NCBI GenBank assembly: GCA_009741485.1
Contig: CM019214.1
Coordinates: 8,112,886 to 8,176,885, forward strand
Direction of reading: 5' to 3'
From: Malurus cyaneus samueli
Lineage: Eukaryota; Chordata; Aves; Passeriformes; Maluridae
Length of the DNA stretch: 64,000 bases
A program made the position numbers and the translations under genes. Below are positions 13,569 to 27,000 of this stretch, in pieces. Numbering within the stretch: position 1 is the stretch's first letter; every line of letters begins with the position of its first letter. The notes under the pieces were generated by a model. It saw only the letters and a program-made list of their open reading frames with translations, was not told the origin of the DNA and did not search any database.

Positions 13569-13687
13569 GTTTATTCAGAGTTACTTAAAAAGCAGTTAAC
13601 ATTCCATTAGCAACAAACTGTGATCTGTGTCAGCAGTAAAGCACTGTTCAGTCATTTATTTTAGAATGAGCAGTCACTGCAGGGAAA

Positions 13688-13693
13688 AATAAA
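13688..13693 (+). terminator. Possible polyadenylation signal after the 13.5-kb exon candidate
   Basis: AATAAA on the plus strand, 120 bases after the TAG of the open segment ending at 13568. The hexamer is common by chance in AT-rich DNA, so it has value only together with that candidate. Confidence 0.25.
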
Positions 13694-16600
13694 ATTATGA
13701 AACGCCTCACGAGCAAATAGATAGTAAGGCAAAGCCAGGGATTTTCTCTCTTATTCTAAATATTAAGCCTTTCTCCTAGGAATATCTATTAATATAACAG
13801 CAATTTTTTTCCCTGATGTTTGCTGTGTGCAAGGTAAGTCAGAACTTCCTATTTTTTTTTTATTTTTTTTTTTGTAGTTTGGGTGATCAAAGAGGAAAGA
13901 AGTGCATGCTCAGATTTGGCTGCTGCCAGGGTATTTCACCAGAGTAAGAGCATTGCTGGTTCAGCATTCTGTCCTCTGCTGACCTGGCTTCAGTCCCAAA
14001 GAGCTGCATTGAAAGGATCCCTTTCCTTGGAGCAGGAATGGCACCGTGCCCCAGGGAGCTCCTCACCTGATCATGATGACCTTCTGTGCTCAAAGCTGCC
14101 TTTACCTCCCCGTTCTCCTGGCTCACACAAAACCTGCCTGGCACAAGAGTTCTTGTTAGGCTCCTATTGTTTTTGATGGGCAGTTTTTTTTTGGTAAACC
14201 TTTCTGTATCTCATGGGAGAGATGAGGTATAAAACAGCCTTCAGTGTCATTGATACCACGGTGAGCCAGACAGGAGCAGAGCAAAGCAATCTTGAAATCT
14301 GCACAAAACCCTCTCCAAGCCGAGCTGCTAATGGCAGCATCCTGATGGCATCTCCACATCACCCTGGTGTCCTTCTCCCACCTGCACTGTGCCAAAGAAA
14401 GCTCAGCCAAACATGGAACAATCAGAAGGTTGATTGCTTTGCACTGCTTTGAAGGCAGTGCTCTGACTGTACAATCCTGCAGCTCCCCAGGGCAGACTGT
14501 CCTCACTGCTGGACAATCACACAAAACCAGGAGCTCCACAAAAGCTGCACAGTATTTTAACAATAAAGTTAAATGTAGAGCTCATCCCCAAAGTAACAAG
14601 CTCTGTGTTACACAATAATGTTGCTTTGTAAGGTTTTAATCCTTGTTTTAATTACTCTGATAGATGAATCATTATAGGGAGGCACAGAGAGAGAAGGGAG
14701 GCAGAAATATAAATAAGCACATGGTGACAACACTGGTTAGAAATCAGTATTTCTGCTGAGCCACTACCAAGCAATGCACACCTGACTCACGTGTGGCATG
14801 CAAGACTAGGATTGAAACATTGGCCTTAAGTGCCATATTGACTTTGAAAAACTTTGAATTAGATATTTCCATAAATCAAAATATATAAGTGAGGTCAGTG
14901 GAAGTAATTTTAGATCACTAACTGATATAAGCATTGAGAAATTAGGAGCTATTATTTACAGTAATAACCAATACCTCCCCATTTCCCTGAGATTCTGCTG
15001 TGCCTACACAGATTAATGTGAAGGGGAAAACTCCTTTTCTCATCCCTTTTGGATGAAATACAGGATTCTGTGGAGAATCAAGGTTTTGGGTTTTTTTCTA
15101 CCAGTTTCTGACAGTGGCTATTCTGATGCTACATGAGGGCACAGAAATTATTGTGAGGGCATCTTCAAAAGCAGTAACTCGAGGCTGTGTTCATTCTCTC
15201 CCATTGCCTTGTAAGAAGATTATGATAATGAATAGTAATTTAGAATTAATTCAAAGCTAAATAATTTGGGCTGCTTTTTTCCAGACCTGAGCCCTGACTG
15301 CAACTGTGTTTACCTCTGCTAAATTCCTCTGCAGATCACATTTTTAGGGTGCAGGGTGATGGTGAGCAGCTTGCCCAGCTGCTCTGAAGCTCAGCTTTAA
15401 TGGTGGATCCAAAAGCCTTGAAGTGAAATCTCTTAATTTTTTTTAAAAAGCATTTTGTAGTTTTTTCCCATGTCAGACCTTTCCTTCCAGAAGCTGAAAC
15501 GAATATTTTCAAAATGGCTCAGTAATTCTAGTCAAAAGGAATAAGCAAGAAATGAATAAAAGTTACCTTTCTGGAAATTTTCCAGTGCTGCTGCTTAGAA
15601 ACTGTTTTTTAGAATATATACTTGGAATTAGCCATTGCCTTACAAAGAATACAGTCACCTCAGTGATGGAAGTGCAAAGTATCAAGCTAGGAAGTAAAAA
15701 TAATGTAATCCATAAATGCATGCAGACAGTATGTATAACATTGTGGATGTTACAACCACACAGTTACAATGGTCTTTCTTTAAATCACCTTTGCAAGTGT
15801 ATTCTTAATCTCAGAAGGAGTATGCTTAGTTCTGTTTAAAATGTAAGAAATTAGAAAAATGCATTTTTAATATAAGGTCCAAATTCAGCTGAAAATACTA
15901 CATCTTGCATAGCTCAATAGACCTTTTACACATTGGAAAAAAACCACATAATTTTGTCTAGAAAGCATGGATTATGCATTCATCCCTTTTAAAACGGATG
16001 ATAAAATCAAATTGTTCCTTGGCAAACACCCCTTTGGTATTTATTGCAAATTTTCCTATCGATTTTTACAGGTTTAGATATATGACAGAATTTGAAAATC
16101 TACTGTATGTAACTGCAAGAGCAGGCAAGTAATTTGGCATAAAATTTCTGGAGTGAGCACCGTGTAATTTTTAAGTGATTCACCTCTACATGACTTGCTA
16201 ATCCATTTCTGGGAGAATTACAAAATTTTGTGCCTCTTGCAAAAAACCACCATTTTAAATAAGAAAGAATCACTTTAAAAGAGACAAACATGGATTACAA
16301 AGCTTTTACAGAAAAATGTTGTCACTGGAATATTTCCTGAACACCAATCATTAGTTGTGAAACCATTGCTGGTCCATAAATTCTGATTTCTTACAGTCAG
16401 AGAAACACTTGCTTTATTTATATATACAGATAGAGCCTTCCCATGAAAAGGAAGTATTTGTGGTCTCAGCAGCATTTAAGATAAATATTGCAACTGCTTC
16501 TTTCTTAATGTCTTTTGGAGATGTCAGCATGGACAGTATCTTTCCAGTGCTGTGCACTGAATTTATAAGGCTGATTTTATTCTCATTTCAGATTACCTGG

Positions 16601-17770
16601 TTTCTGACCAAAGTGGGGCACCCTGCATTTAGAAGGAGATATTTAACAGCACCATGGCTGTTTTATGTGTTCCAAACATTTTCTGTAATAGCTTCTCTAA
16701 AAATGTGTGGCATAAACAAAATCCTCAAGCACATTGCGGTAAAAGGGTTTTATTGGTGCTCATTTGCACTGACCTACATAGGTTGTTCTCAGGCTCCCCA
16801 TTCCTGAGCAGTGATGCTTATTCTGTATTGGAGCCAAGGAGGCACTTAATCTGTGCCAAGCAATTTTTTTGTCAAAGTACATTTTGCCATCAAAATAAAG
16901 GCACAAATACAATTTATGTTCTGTTAGTAAAATCAGGAAAAACAATCTCAATGAAGAAAGGAGGCAGGAGTTACCCATCCAATTGTCTGCATAGATCTAA
17001 TTTTCCACGTTATATAAAGAGCAGAGAAAGCCTGAATTCCCATCTAAAGAATGGAAATAAAAACACATTAAGAAAAGCACCTCTGATTTGTTTATTCTAG
17101 GGAAAATAAGGAAAATCGGTCTCCATTCCTCAGTGACTTCTCACAGCCTTCTATATTTCACTGTTCTAAACCACTTTCTAAAATAAACCTGACACAAAAT
17201 TACTGCAGCAGGGCATTTTTATATCATTTCTATGCTAAGTATAATTATCCAAGATTTGAAGTGTTATGGGATGAATAAAATAGGATTGTTATTTTATACA
17301 CAGCAAAGATGTCCAAATTAATGAAATTTGCCAAAGCAAGAGAATATGAAAGGCGTTCAAGCTCTGGACATATGACACACAACCATGTTTCACCTTAGCA
17401 AAATAGTCCAATCTTTGGGTAAGGAATTTCTTGTCGAAGAGATCAGTGATTGCTCTTCTTGCTTGGTTTGCATGGGTGTAATGTGGTAAACATCACATAG
17501 AATGTTCACTGAAACTTCCTATTACAGTCTTATTAAAAACAATATCCCTTAGAAAGCAAACCATTAGTCTGAATTACCCAATCTTCAGATGTATTCTTTT
17601 TTTAACTCAAAGTTTTTTTCTCTGAACTTCCTGACATCTGTATGATATAAATAAATTGTTGGATAGGCATCCAAAATCCCTGGAATTATTACTAGGGCTC
17701 GGGAGCTCTGAGTCTTTTATATAAAACATACACAATCCATGCATATCATATTGGCTTACAAAAATTTTTT
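13694..17770. other. Intergenic DNA just downstream of CFAP47
   Basis: AT-rich sequence with poly-T runs near 13851-13875. The open frames at 16409-16807 and 16654-17100 overlap on the same strand, have no recognisable domain and lack splice or promoter context. I see no supported gene. Confidence 0.5.
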
Positions 17771-17800
17771 GAAGACCATATATTCTTTTTATCTGCTGAA

Positions 17801-17806
17801 TTTATT
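17801..17806 (-). terminator. CFAP47: Predicted polyadenylation signal of CFAP47
   Basis: On the minus strand this reads AATAAA, 27 bases after the CFAP47 TGA. Cleavage would be expected about 10-30 bases further on, near 17771-17791, giving a 3' UTR of only about 45-65 nt. I saw no other canonical AATAAA on this strand in the next few hundred bases (down to about 17580). Confidence 0.6.
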
Positions 17807-17833
17807 TGTTCTTTCACGAAAAAAATTAACAGA

Positions 17834-18055
17834 TCATAACTTTTTCTGTTTTTGCCTAACAACCAAAGGTGCCCCCTTGATTGGTGAGGATGGTCCAGTG
17901 GTTATAAGTTTCAGATTTTCATGTAGAAAATTGCGCTGTCGCACTGTGGATGATCCTGTGTAGCTGCTGGTACAATCTACTTTTGCAGCCATTGTCAGTG
18001 GCACAGAAGGTGGAAGAACTCCATTGATTTCATATGTCCACTTCATTGATTGTGT
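17834..18055 (-). CDS. CFAP47: CFAP47 terminal coding exon and stop
   Basis: The acceptor is gattattttcag|ACA and the exon is read in phase 0 for 73 codons to a TGA at 17834-17836. It begins TQSMKWTYEINGVLPP (354 onward). From memory, the aromatic W-x-Y-EINGxxP pattern is the end of the last ASH domain in CFAP47. The remaining roughly 50 residues are polar and Ser/Thr-rich and end in a basic tail, RQKQKKL. This looks like a disordered C-terminus and is probably the least conserved part of the protein. Confidence 0.92.
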   Translation of the reverse strand, partial: TQSMKWTYEINGVLPPSVPLTMAAKVDCTSSYTGSSTVRQRNFLHENLKLITTGPSSPIKGAPLVVRQKQKKL

Positions 18056-21000
18056 CTGAAAATAATCAACAGAGAAAGGGGGAAAAAAAAATCAAATATC
18101 TTGAAAATTTGTGATTTAAGATGCAACATTGATTTCAAAACATATTTATCCTTTTCCATGAAATGCATAGGAATAACACAGAATGAGAATTGCACTCCTG
18201 GATCAGAGAACTGAAATTCTATTTATCTTTATTCAGGACCAGGCATAACAAAGATGAGAAATTTACCCTTCCTGCTGATCTAAAATTCCTTTTTTATTTA
18301 GTAAATCCCAGAGGTCTGTATATCTTTTCAAAGAGCTCTGTATGTTTTTCAAAGGTGACTATTTCATATTACAACACAAATGCCTCAGGTTTATACCATA
18401 GGATTCACTTGCAGCTCTGCTATCTGTAATAATGGCATTATCAAATGGTGGAATTTTCAGATTAAAACAATGAACAAAACTAAGAGAAAAAGATTCAGAG
18501 TACACACAAGAGAATTGAAGCTTCATGTTGGAATCTCTAGTTTGAGGCACATTTATGTGGATTGAAAATGACATTCTTCATTTGCTCTCTGTTTATAACT
18601 GCTCTCCAGGAATGGAACATATGTTTCCATGTCATGTCTTGTAATGCTTGAATACTTGATTCTTTCCGAATATATGCTTCTCATTCTTACTACACATCCC
18701 ATTTACCCAATACTTAAGGACTTTTATTTCTATTAATATTAAGGGTGTACTGCTGTCTACCTCTTGTGCCTCATTTGTATCCTGAAACAGAATTTTGGTT
18801 GTTTAAAACTCATGTGTAACTTTTGAAGATCTCTCAATCATTCCCTTTCAAAATGTATCACTTTGATTTTTGAAAGAAGGTCTTTATTTCGAGTCTTTAG
18901 CACTTTCCTGTCATTATATTTAGAAAAAGGTATATTCCCAGGTCTTAGTTTTCTATTCTCCATTTCTTTAAAAAAAAAAAAAACAAAAACATAAAACTAC
19001 AACCTAACAACAAAAGTTACAAACCCAAAAGATAATACAAACTTTCAAATGATGTTCATCATGTTCAGCTTTGTACTATTTAAAAGGACAGAGCATTGCA
19101 TGCCCAGTTTAGGTCTGCACTGTCATCAATTCCCTTACACTTATGCCCAGAAATTCCAGGTTTTATGTTTGGGGCTTTTTTTCTGCTTCTGAGATAAAAC
19201 TAGCAGGGCAAGACTGAGCAAAAAGTATCGCATGTATTGGCCTATTAAAATATATTCATACAAATGAAATTTGGTTTATATGCAGAAGACAACACGGTGC
19301 AGGACCATGATGCACAGAACATAAGAGACTTTGAGTTTGCAGCCTCAGAGCAGGGGAGTCACAGGAAATGAGAGTTATTTCCACATTCCCAAGGTCTGTC
19401 CTTCCCCAGAACACAGCACTGCAGTCAGATGTGCTGGTTGTGGTTCCAGAGCAGGTTTTTGGTGTTCTCTTGCTGTGTTGAACTGCAGGGACACAGCTCA
19501 CAGGGTCACCCTTCTCTCCTACTTCCAGTCACAGGGCTTTATCATTACAGCAGGACTTGTACTTTATGTAATTCATCTCCCATTTAAAACCAACTTAAAC
19601 CTTAGAACAATCAGCTGTAGGTAGAAGCATTGCACCAAACACCAGTGTCATTTTTTATCTGAGGAAACAAAAGGTCAGAAAGGCTGATATGCTCTCAAAT
19701 TGATCTGGATAATAGTGCAACAGTCAACCCTCAGAGCTCATGAGTTTTTCCCTCAGATGAGAGTCCAGCTTCTGACCTTGTTGGACTTGTGGCACATTTG
19801 CTCATTCCAGGGTGAGCCCTCTGCTCCTGCTCTGCTGCTGGGCACATCAGCACCACGATCAGATTTGGCCAAAAGAAAGGTGCCACAATAGCACACAAAT
19901 TGTGACAGATTTGCACACAGCATAAATGCTATCAACCATCTCCAAAGCATAGTGTGTATATTTGTCTTGTTATTTGTTGCATTCTGTCATTTAATTATGG
20001 TCTAGGTAAAGCACTACAAAAGCAGTCAACCTTCTCCACCTCCAGCTTTCTGTAAAGTCACCCTATATTTACAGCAACACACAGAAGAGAGGAAAAAAGC
20101 ATAGTAAAATATTTCTTTGACTTTATTAAAGTTTTGTTACATCAGTGTTATACTTGGCATTGAAAATGTTTGAATCTATTATGTTTATCTTCTTTACCTT
20201 TCATATGCTTCTCTGTACCATTCTAATTGTTACCCTGTTCAATGCTAAAGTATACTTAAGGAGTACCATTGCAAGCAGTTTTGAATTTATATTGCAGACA
20301 TTCAACAAAAAGAAGTTTCAGAACATTAAACCATAAACTCTTTGGCTCAGGCTTTGTTCTCTGCTGTGCACTTACAGAGCAGTTACATTATTTCACAGAT
20401 ATACACATTTACAGCTCCTAAATACCATCATCATATGGATCTCTAATAGTAGTTTGAACTAGCATTTTGGCAACTGAATTATACTTTCCTGCACCAATGT
20501 TGAAGAAGAGATGAGGGGTTTTTTTCTGTGTATTTTTAAAGAAACCTTTACTTGAAAATTGGCAGTACTGATTTGACATTGTGTCTGCCGAATGACTCCC
20601 CTTATTCCAATAAAATTAGTAAATGAGAACTCAGGAGATATTTCACCATGTGTGCATAGTTTTTCAAAAATTTTATTACTATCCTACTAAAATCAAAATC
20701 TAATTTAGATTGAATATTATTCAGTGTAAAACAGGCAGATCAACTCATCTTTATTCTCAACCTTATTTAATACTGTGGAATGAACCAGTAACTACTGTCT
20801 GTAAAGGTAAAATCCAGCAAAAGCAGGTGTGACATGAACCAACATCAGAAGCTTATGCTCAAAGATAAAGCTGTCATTTAAGAAAAGTAAGTGGCTCTCC
20901 AAAGTTAGCTAATTATTTTATTAACTTCAGTACAAAATTAAATGGTTTATCTTCCTTTAGTAGAGCAGAGGAACAATTTAGTTTAAAGAAAATTCAACCT

Positions 21001-24000
21001 CAGGGTCATATTCACTGTGTGAAAGTCTCATGGATTATTTCAAGGTCAGACAAAAGATCTGATAAATGTTTCAGCCAGTGATTTAAGCTGAGTATCAAGT
21101 TACTTACAAAAATAATTTCTTTTCATGAAATCCACACAGACTGTGACTTGACTGCCTGTAGTACTAGTAATAGTGGGATTCAAACAAAAATGGTGGGCTA
21201 TGCCATCTCTCAACTTCATTTATCATCAGCATCAAACAATTGATGCAGACTTCTGGGTAGTAATAATCTTCTGTTGATTTCCTGTTTGCTATAGAAATAC
21301 CCTAGTTTGTTTGTTTGGTGGAAAAAGCTGTCTATTTTGTTGCTGTATCAGGTGTTCTGTAATAGGAGACACTGATATTTCCCTGATGGAAACTCATTGG
21401 CTTCAACGGGGAAAATATGGGTGTTATGACATGAACCCTTTAGACAGAAATCATTCTGTTAAAAGGAAAAAGAAAAAGGCAATAAATCAAAAAACTCCAC
21501 CCTAATATCTCATCTTGAACTATGGTAGTTCATCTGTTGTAAATCATGTGTCATCATCCAAGACAACTGGATACATTGTGAAAAAGATTTGCATTTATGT
21601 ACTAATTAAGTGGAAAAAAATACTGTTATTTCAGCTCAGCATTTTCTGCTAAAGGGGAAATGAGTGTCGCACACATGGAAAAGAGTTACTGTAATTGTCA
21701 ACATAACTTGGGGTCCTTTGTTTAGCATTAGAATCATCCAGAAATCAGTAGTTTTCAAGGCAACCTAGACTTAAGTAATTTTCAGTAAACCTCAGACACC
21801 CACAAATGTCCATTTTTACTAGAAAACTTAATTTCCAAGGCCACATTGAGGTATTTAAGCACTGCTGAAGCCATAAGTTTTTTTTTTGTTCATAAGTCTG
21901 TTCATCTTACGTTCAATAACTACTCTAACCAATAGGAAAATTGCAGCAAGAGCAAGTCCATCAACTTCAAAACCCATGCAAGTTCCTCAAAGTTGCTGCT
22001 TTGGGTTACCAGGGCAGACACATCACAGCAAAGGAAAACACAGATCATCAGATTTTAGACTTTTCTGCAATGGTGGGGAGGAGGAAGAGAGACTTTCACA
22101 GGTCATCCACACATCCATCATATAATTATGATAGAATATAACTTACAAGCTGCATTTACTTGTCTCTAAAGTGGGCAAAAATTTACCAAATCAGAGGAAC
22201 TCTTCTTCATATTTTAAAGACAGTGCAGTTTATTATACCAAATTTGGAATAATTCCAATACTAGTTCTGGTAGTAACAAGGTCTAAAGAGGCAGGTATTG
22301 AATCTGCAGCAATCTGTACTATAACTAGAACAGAATTATAAAAGAGAATCTCTGTTAAGATATATCTGATATAAATACAGGCAGTTAAGAATCCAGGCTC
22401 CCTGTGATGCATATCTAGGCCTATTTCACACACAATTTAAGAAGAAAGACCAGATCATGTTCTGAATGTCCTTGACAATCTGAGGGACGATTTCTTGTTG
22501 AAATGAATGACTTTCTTTTTACAAAACCCCAACGTGCCTGAATCAAAATGTGAAGAGAAAAATAATTTGGCTCACCTGACTGGAGTAATGGCCATCTACT
22601 GAGCTAAATCTCTCTGAAAAATGTTTTTAACAATTAAAAAATGAGACACACACTGTTACTTCTTACCAAATAACATAAGTTATTCAAGCAAGACATTTAA
22701 TCATCTTGATGGCTGACTGAGTAATGTTCATGAAGCAATTTGTTCAGCCAATGCTGGTAAAAGTCATCTAATAATTTATATAAAAGTCTATTTGTTTGGT
22801 ATCCAACCCATTTTTACTGGCGCTTCATGATTCAAAGGATTAATCTGCAAAACACAGATTATCCATGGGTGTTCACTGTAGGCTGGAAGTGTTACTGAAA
22901 TACATGATAAATAACTGCCAAAGAAATCTGTGGTAGAAGAGTAGATTGGGAGCAAGGATCAGGAATTTCAAGGAATATTGTATTCCAGTTAGCTTCCAAA
23001 TAGCATTAAATCAGAAAAATCAAAATAAAATTTGCAAGACTTCCTAAAAAGTTAAAACACAAGAAACTACAGGTAGTGCATCAAATATTTCCTGGCCCTT
23101 AATTTATACTGCAGTAATGACAAACAAAAAAATGAGCAATTATGATTGGTGTATGCAGAATGAAATTAAAGCAAACCTTTATGGGAACTGTGTAAGGGAA
23201 GAGTAAAAGCAAGAAAACACATGGATCAAGACAATGGTAGTTTAATAAGTGAAGGAAATGGGAAAAAAAAACAAATCAATTAAAAAAACACCTCTCACAA
23301 GCAGACAAATGCTCACACAGGCTCTGACCAACTTCTAATTAAGAAAACGGATGAGTAATTTTCTTAACTTACAAAACATGTCCACATATAATTAAAATTT
23401 ACTTAATCGACTCCTGCTGATCAAATATTAGGTGTTTCACAACATTGCTTAGACATTATACAGTCAAAATCCTCCAGGACTGTCAGGGTCTGAATACCCT
23501 CATACAGCAATGGTTTCCATGTTATTATCACCTTTTGCCATTATCAGAACTATGAGGCTCAATAAGCAAAGTATCCTTTCCTCGTGCTTGTGAACCAAAA
23601 ATGTTGAGTACTGATTTTGCATTTCGCTTCTAATCATAAAAAAGCCAACATCAACACATATCCTATTTAATGGGAAAATATTTCAGTTATTCTAGTCAGT
23701 CAGTTACATTTTTCCTCGCTCATTCTTGTCAAGAGATACAATTTAAAATAACATTAAACTCTGATAATTAAGAAATCCACCAGGAACAAGGCAGAATGTA
23801 TTTTCAGCAAGCTGCTGAATATGTAACACAACTGTTTGCTGTTAAGATATGTAAGTTTGTACAGACAAGTTTAGAGAAGCCACACCTGGGTACTGTGGCT
23901 GGCACACTGCATCATTTATTTGCAGAACAGCATGACAAATGGTTTTGATATGCTATCTTCCATAGGCTAAGTCAGTGATTATTCAGTAATAAAGGTGCAC

Positions 24001-27000
24001 AAGCCTGACTTCTGGAGGGCTTGATAATGTTACCTGCAATCTGGTTCACCCTGACACCTATTTTATCATTTAAGACTTATTGTGTGTTCCTTCTGCTTTA
24101 GAATATCTCAGAAGTCTCACACATGAATTACAAAGCGATTGCTCTGGTCTCCAGCTGAATTCAGCACAGTGAAAGGAAATTAACTGCAAGCCAACAGGAA
24201 TACTCCCTTTTCCAAGGATTCCCAGCCTTCTGGCTGTGCCTGGTTTAATTCCTGCTGCACCTCACCATCCCTCAGCTCTGCTGGTTTTCTGTCCAACCTG
24301 ACCAGCACATCACAGCTCTGGGATGTCACTGGGGCTCAGCAAGTCACATCTTTCCTATCAGCACTTTAGAGCTTTTTTAAGAACATTGCTCTCTTCTCTT
24401 ATTTATCCTTAGGAGTAATCTNNNNNNNNNNNNNNNNNNNNTTTTGGTTAGAGCTGAACAGTTTATGATGGCAATTCTAAATTAGAAGTTTGATTATGGA
24501 AAAATATGTATTTAAAATGCTCTTCAGGTACTATTTCACTGTTCCTTACCTGTAGCTTTGAATGATGTCTTCATTCAAATACACAAGCTTTTTCAAAGAA
24601 ACAAGAATGATTATCTCCCTTACTGCCTTATTATTATATTCCATTCTTTGATCTACATAAATTTTTCAAGTAATTTTCTATGTCACTTCTGTAAAATTAA
24701 GATTCCTAGCAGCTATTTAAATAATTATCTAACTTCAATTGTTTTAATATGTAGTTGACTGAGAACAGAAGTTTTAATGATGGTTAAAAAAATTTTAACT
24801 GCTTCAGCAAAGTAATTAAAGTTTCCTGTCATTAATAAAATCTACAGTAAATATTAATGAATATTGAAGTCTCAAAGAATCCACACCATATCTCAAGAAG
24901 TACCTGATTTTTGTGCAGAAATATAAACTAGACAATATTATGTCAATTACATTTATACATTCAGTTAATAAAATGCACACACTCTGTTCTGGTAAAGACA
25001 GACTGTAATATATTTGTTAATGCTAATTAGCTTCTCAGCACTGGGTTCTCAGCAGGGTAGCAAAACAAAAAAATTGTACATATAATATTTGGTTTTAATG
25101 TTTAAAACAAATGAGAAAAAGATGACTGTGGGAGCTTTCTCCATAATCTTAACCTCCCATTTTCTTTTAGAACACAATTGTAATGATGAACATAAACCAA
25201 AGAACTTAACACTGCCATCTCTGCTGCTTTACAGATTAATTATCACTGTTCACTGAAAATATTATAAATCTGATACTCACTGTTCAAAGAATTCAATAAT
25301 AAAAATATGTTAGTGTTAGGACTATGATTTTACCTCAGAAAGGCAAAAGACATTTTAATGAAAGAGTATTGTAGTCCTTTACTACTGCAGCAGCAGAAGA
25401 GAGGCACTGCAAAAGAAAAGTAGCTTTTTCACCATTTCTAAAAATAGCCCAAAGCCTCAGCCAATATATTGGCTAGAGAGGATACATGCAAGAAACGTTC
25501 TTCAGTGCTAGGTCCAACACTAATTGCATTTCCCCACCTCCATTGTTATTCCCCAAATAAGAATGATTTAATACTGCCTTTATTTAATACATCTAACTAA
25601 ATCTGTCTCCCTGAGGTCACTAATGAAAATGATTTCAACAAACATAAAAGGCAGAAATGAGTATCAAGTATTCCGACATGTCATCAAACCTCATTTCAGG
25701 TCGGTGCTGAGAGCACAGCAGCCAAATCACACACAGCCCCTGATGCTGTGACTTCCATTAGAACTGCAGGAATTAAAGCTTGTGTGGAGAGAAAGGGGAA
25801 AGTCTGGAGCACACAAAAGGGCGACCAAAAAGAGCAAAGAGAGCACAAACCTCATCAAAACACTGCCGAAAACACTCAATTCTGCACTTAGAGTAAGAAC
25901 ACTGGAAATCCCTCTAACAGACAATGATGGAGTTATACTGGTCCAAAATGTGCTTACAAGCATCAAGAGTCTTTGATGCATATTTAAACATGCAGGAATA
26001 GATACAACAAGATGTGATCTGATCATCAGATGTGTTGATCACATCATATATGTGTGTAATATGTATGAATGACTGACTTCCTGCAGCCACACACACTACC
26101 AGAGGTGCAGATGTGAAGAGCTGTCTGCTTAGATCACAACCTGAGACTGAGGTGTGAGTGAATACAGCTTAAAATCCAATTAGACCAAAGCCATCTGTAC
26201 TGGCAAACTCCTAAAAGGAAATTCTGGATTACTGCCTGAGTTATTAAAGAGCTAATAATAACCTTTGATTGCTGTGTTTGTCCCATTCCAGATGGATTTG
26301 TGGTTAAAATCCTTTGTTAGTGATGAAAAGGACAGGCATATTTTTATATGTACATTTATATGTGCCATGCCTAAAGACAGGAGTTCAGTTCCAGAACTTC
26401 ATTAGAAGTTTCTGAGCTCTGTGTAGCTGTGCCATACAGTATTTTGTAAATGCAATAGAGCACAGAATATATTCAGTCAGCTATCCTCTTTCTCAAAGGG
26501 AAGAGTGATAAACATTACTGCTGTTTATGTAAAGAGATTAAATTAATCAAACATCTAATATAGGAAAAGAAGTGGGAGGGATTGAAGGACCTTGTTTTTC
26601 CAGGATTTGAGCTTCTTATTCACTTTTGTACAAGTTGTCACTTATAGAGATAAAACACTATAGTTATTTGCCATGTATCTTTTCATCAATTTTGTGTAGA
26701 CCATCTTATTTCTTAAATTAACATTGCTGTTTCACTTCTAATACAGTAGCCTGAAAACATTGCCAGCGTGAAGTAAATAGACTTAAAAGTGCAAACCATG
26801 ATTTGCAGGGAATGGGGGATGTTTGCCCCTGCTGAGTGTGTTTTCAACAGATTGCATTTAAAGAGTAACTTAAAACTTGAAAACTAGTTTCTGAATTAAT
26901 AAGAACATTTTTACTTCTGAAGAAATACATGTCTTCAAATGTTTCCTGACCTTCAGGCTTACACAGGCTACTTGGTTGCAAGTAATTTTTGTTTATTTTG

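Noticed and set aside
16409..17100. Two overlapping plus-strand open frames of 132 and 148 codons
   Set aside because: They overlap in different frames, have no recognisable family, low-complexity AT-driven residues and no splice or promoter context.
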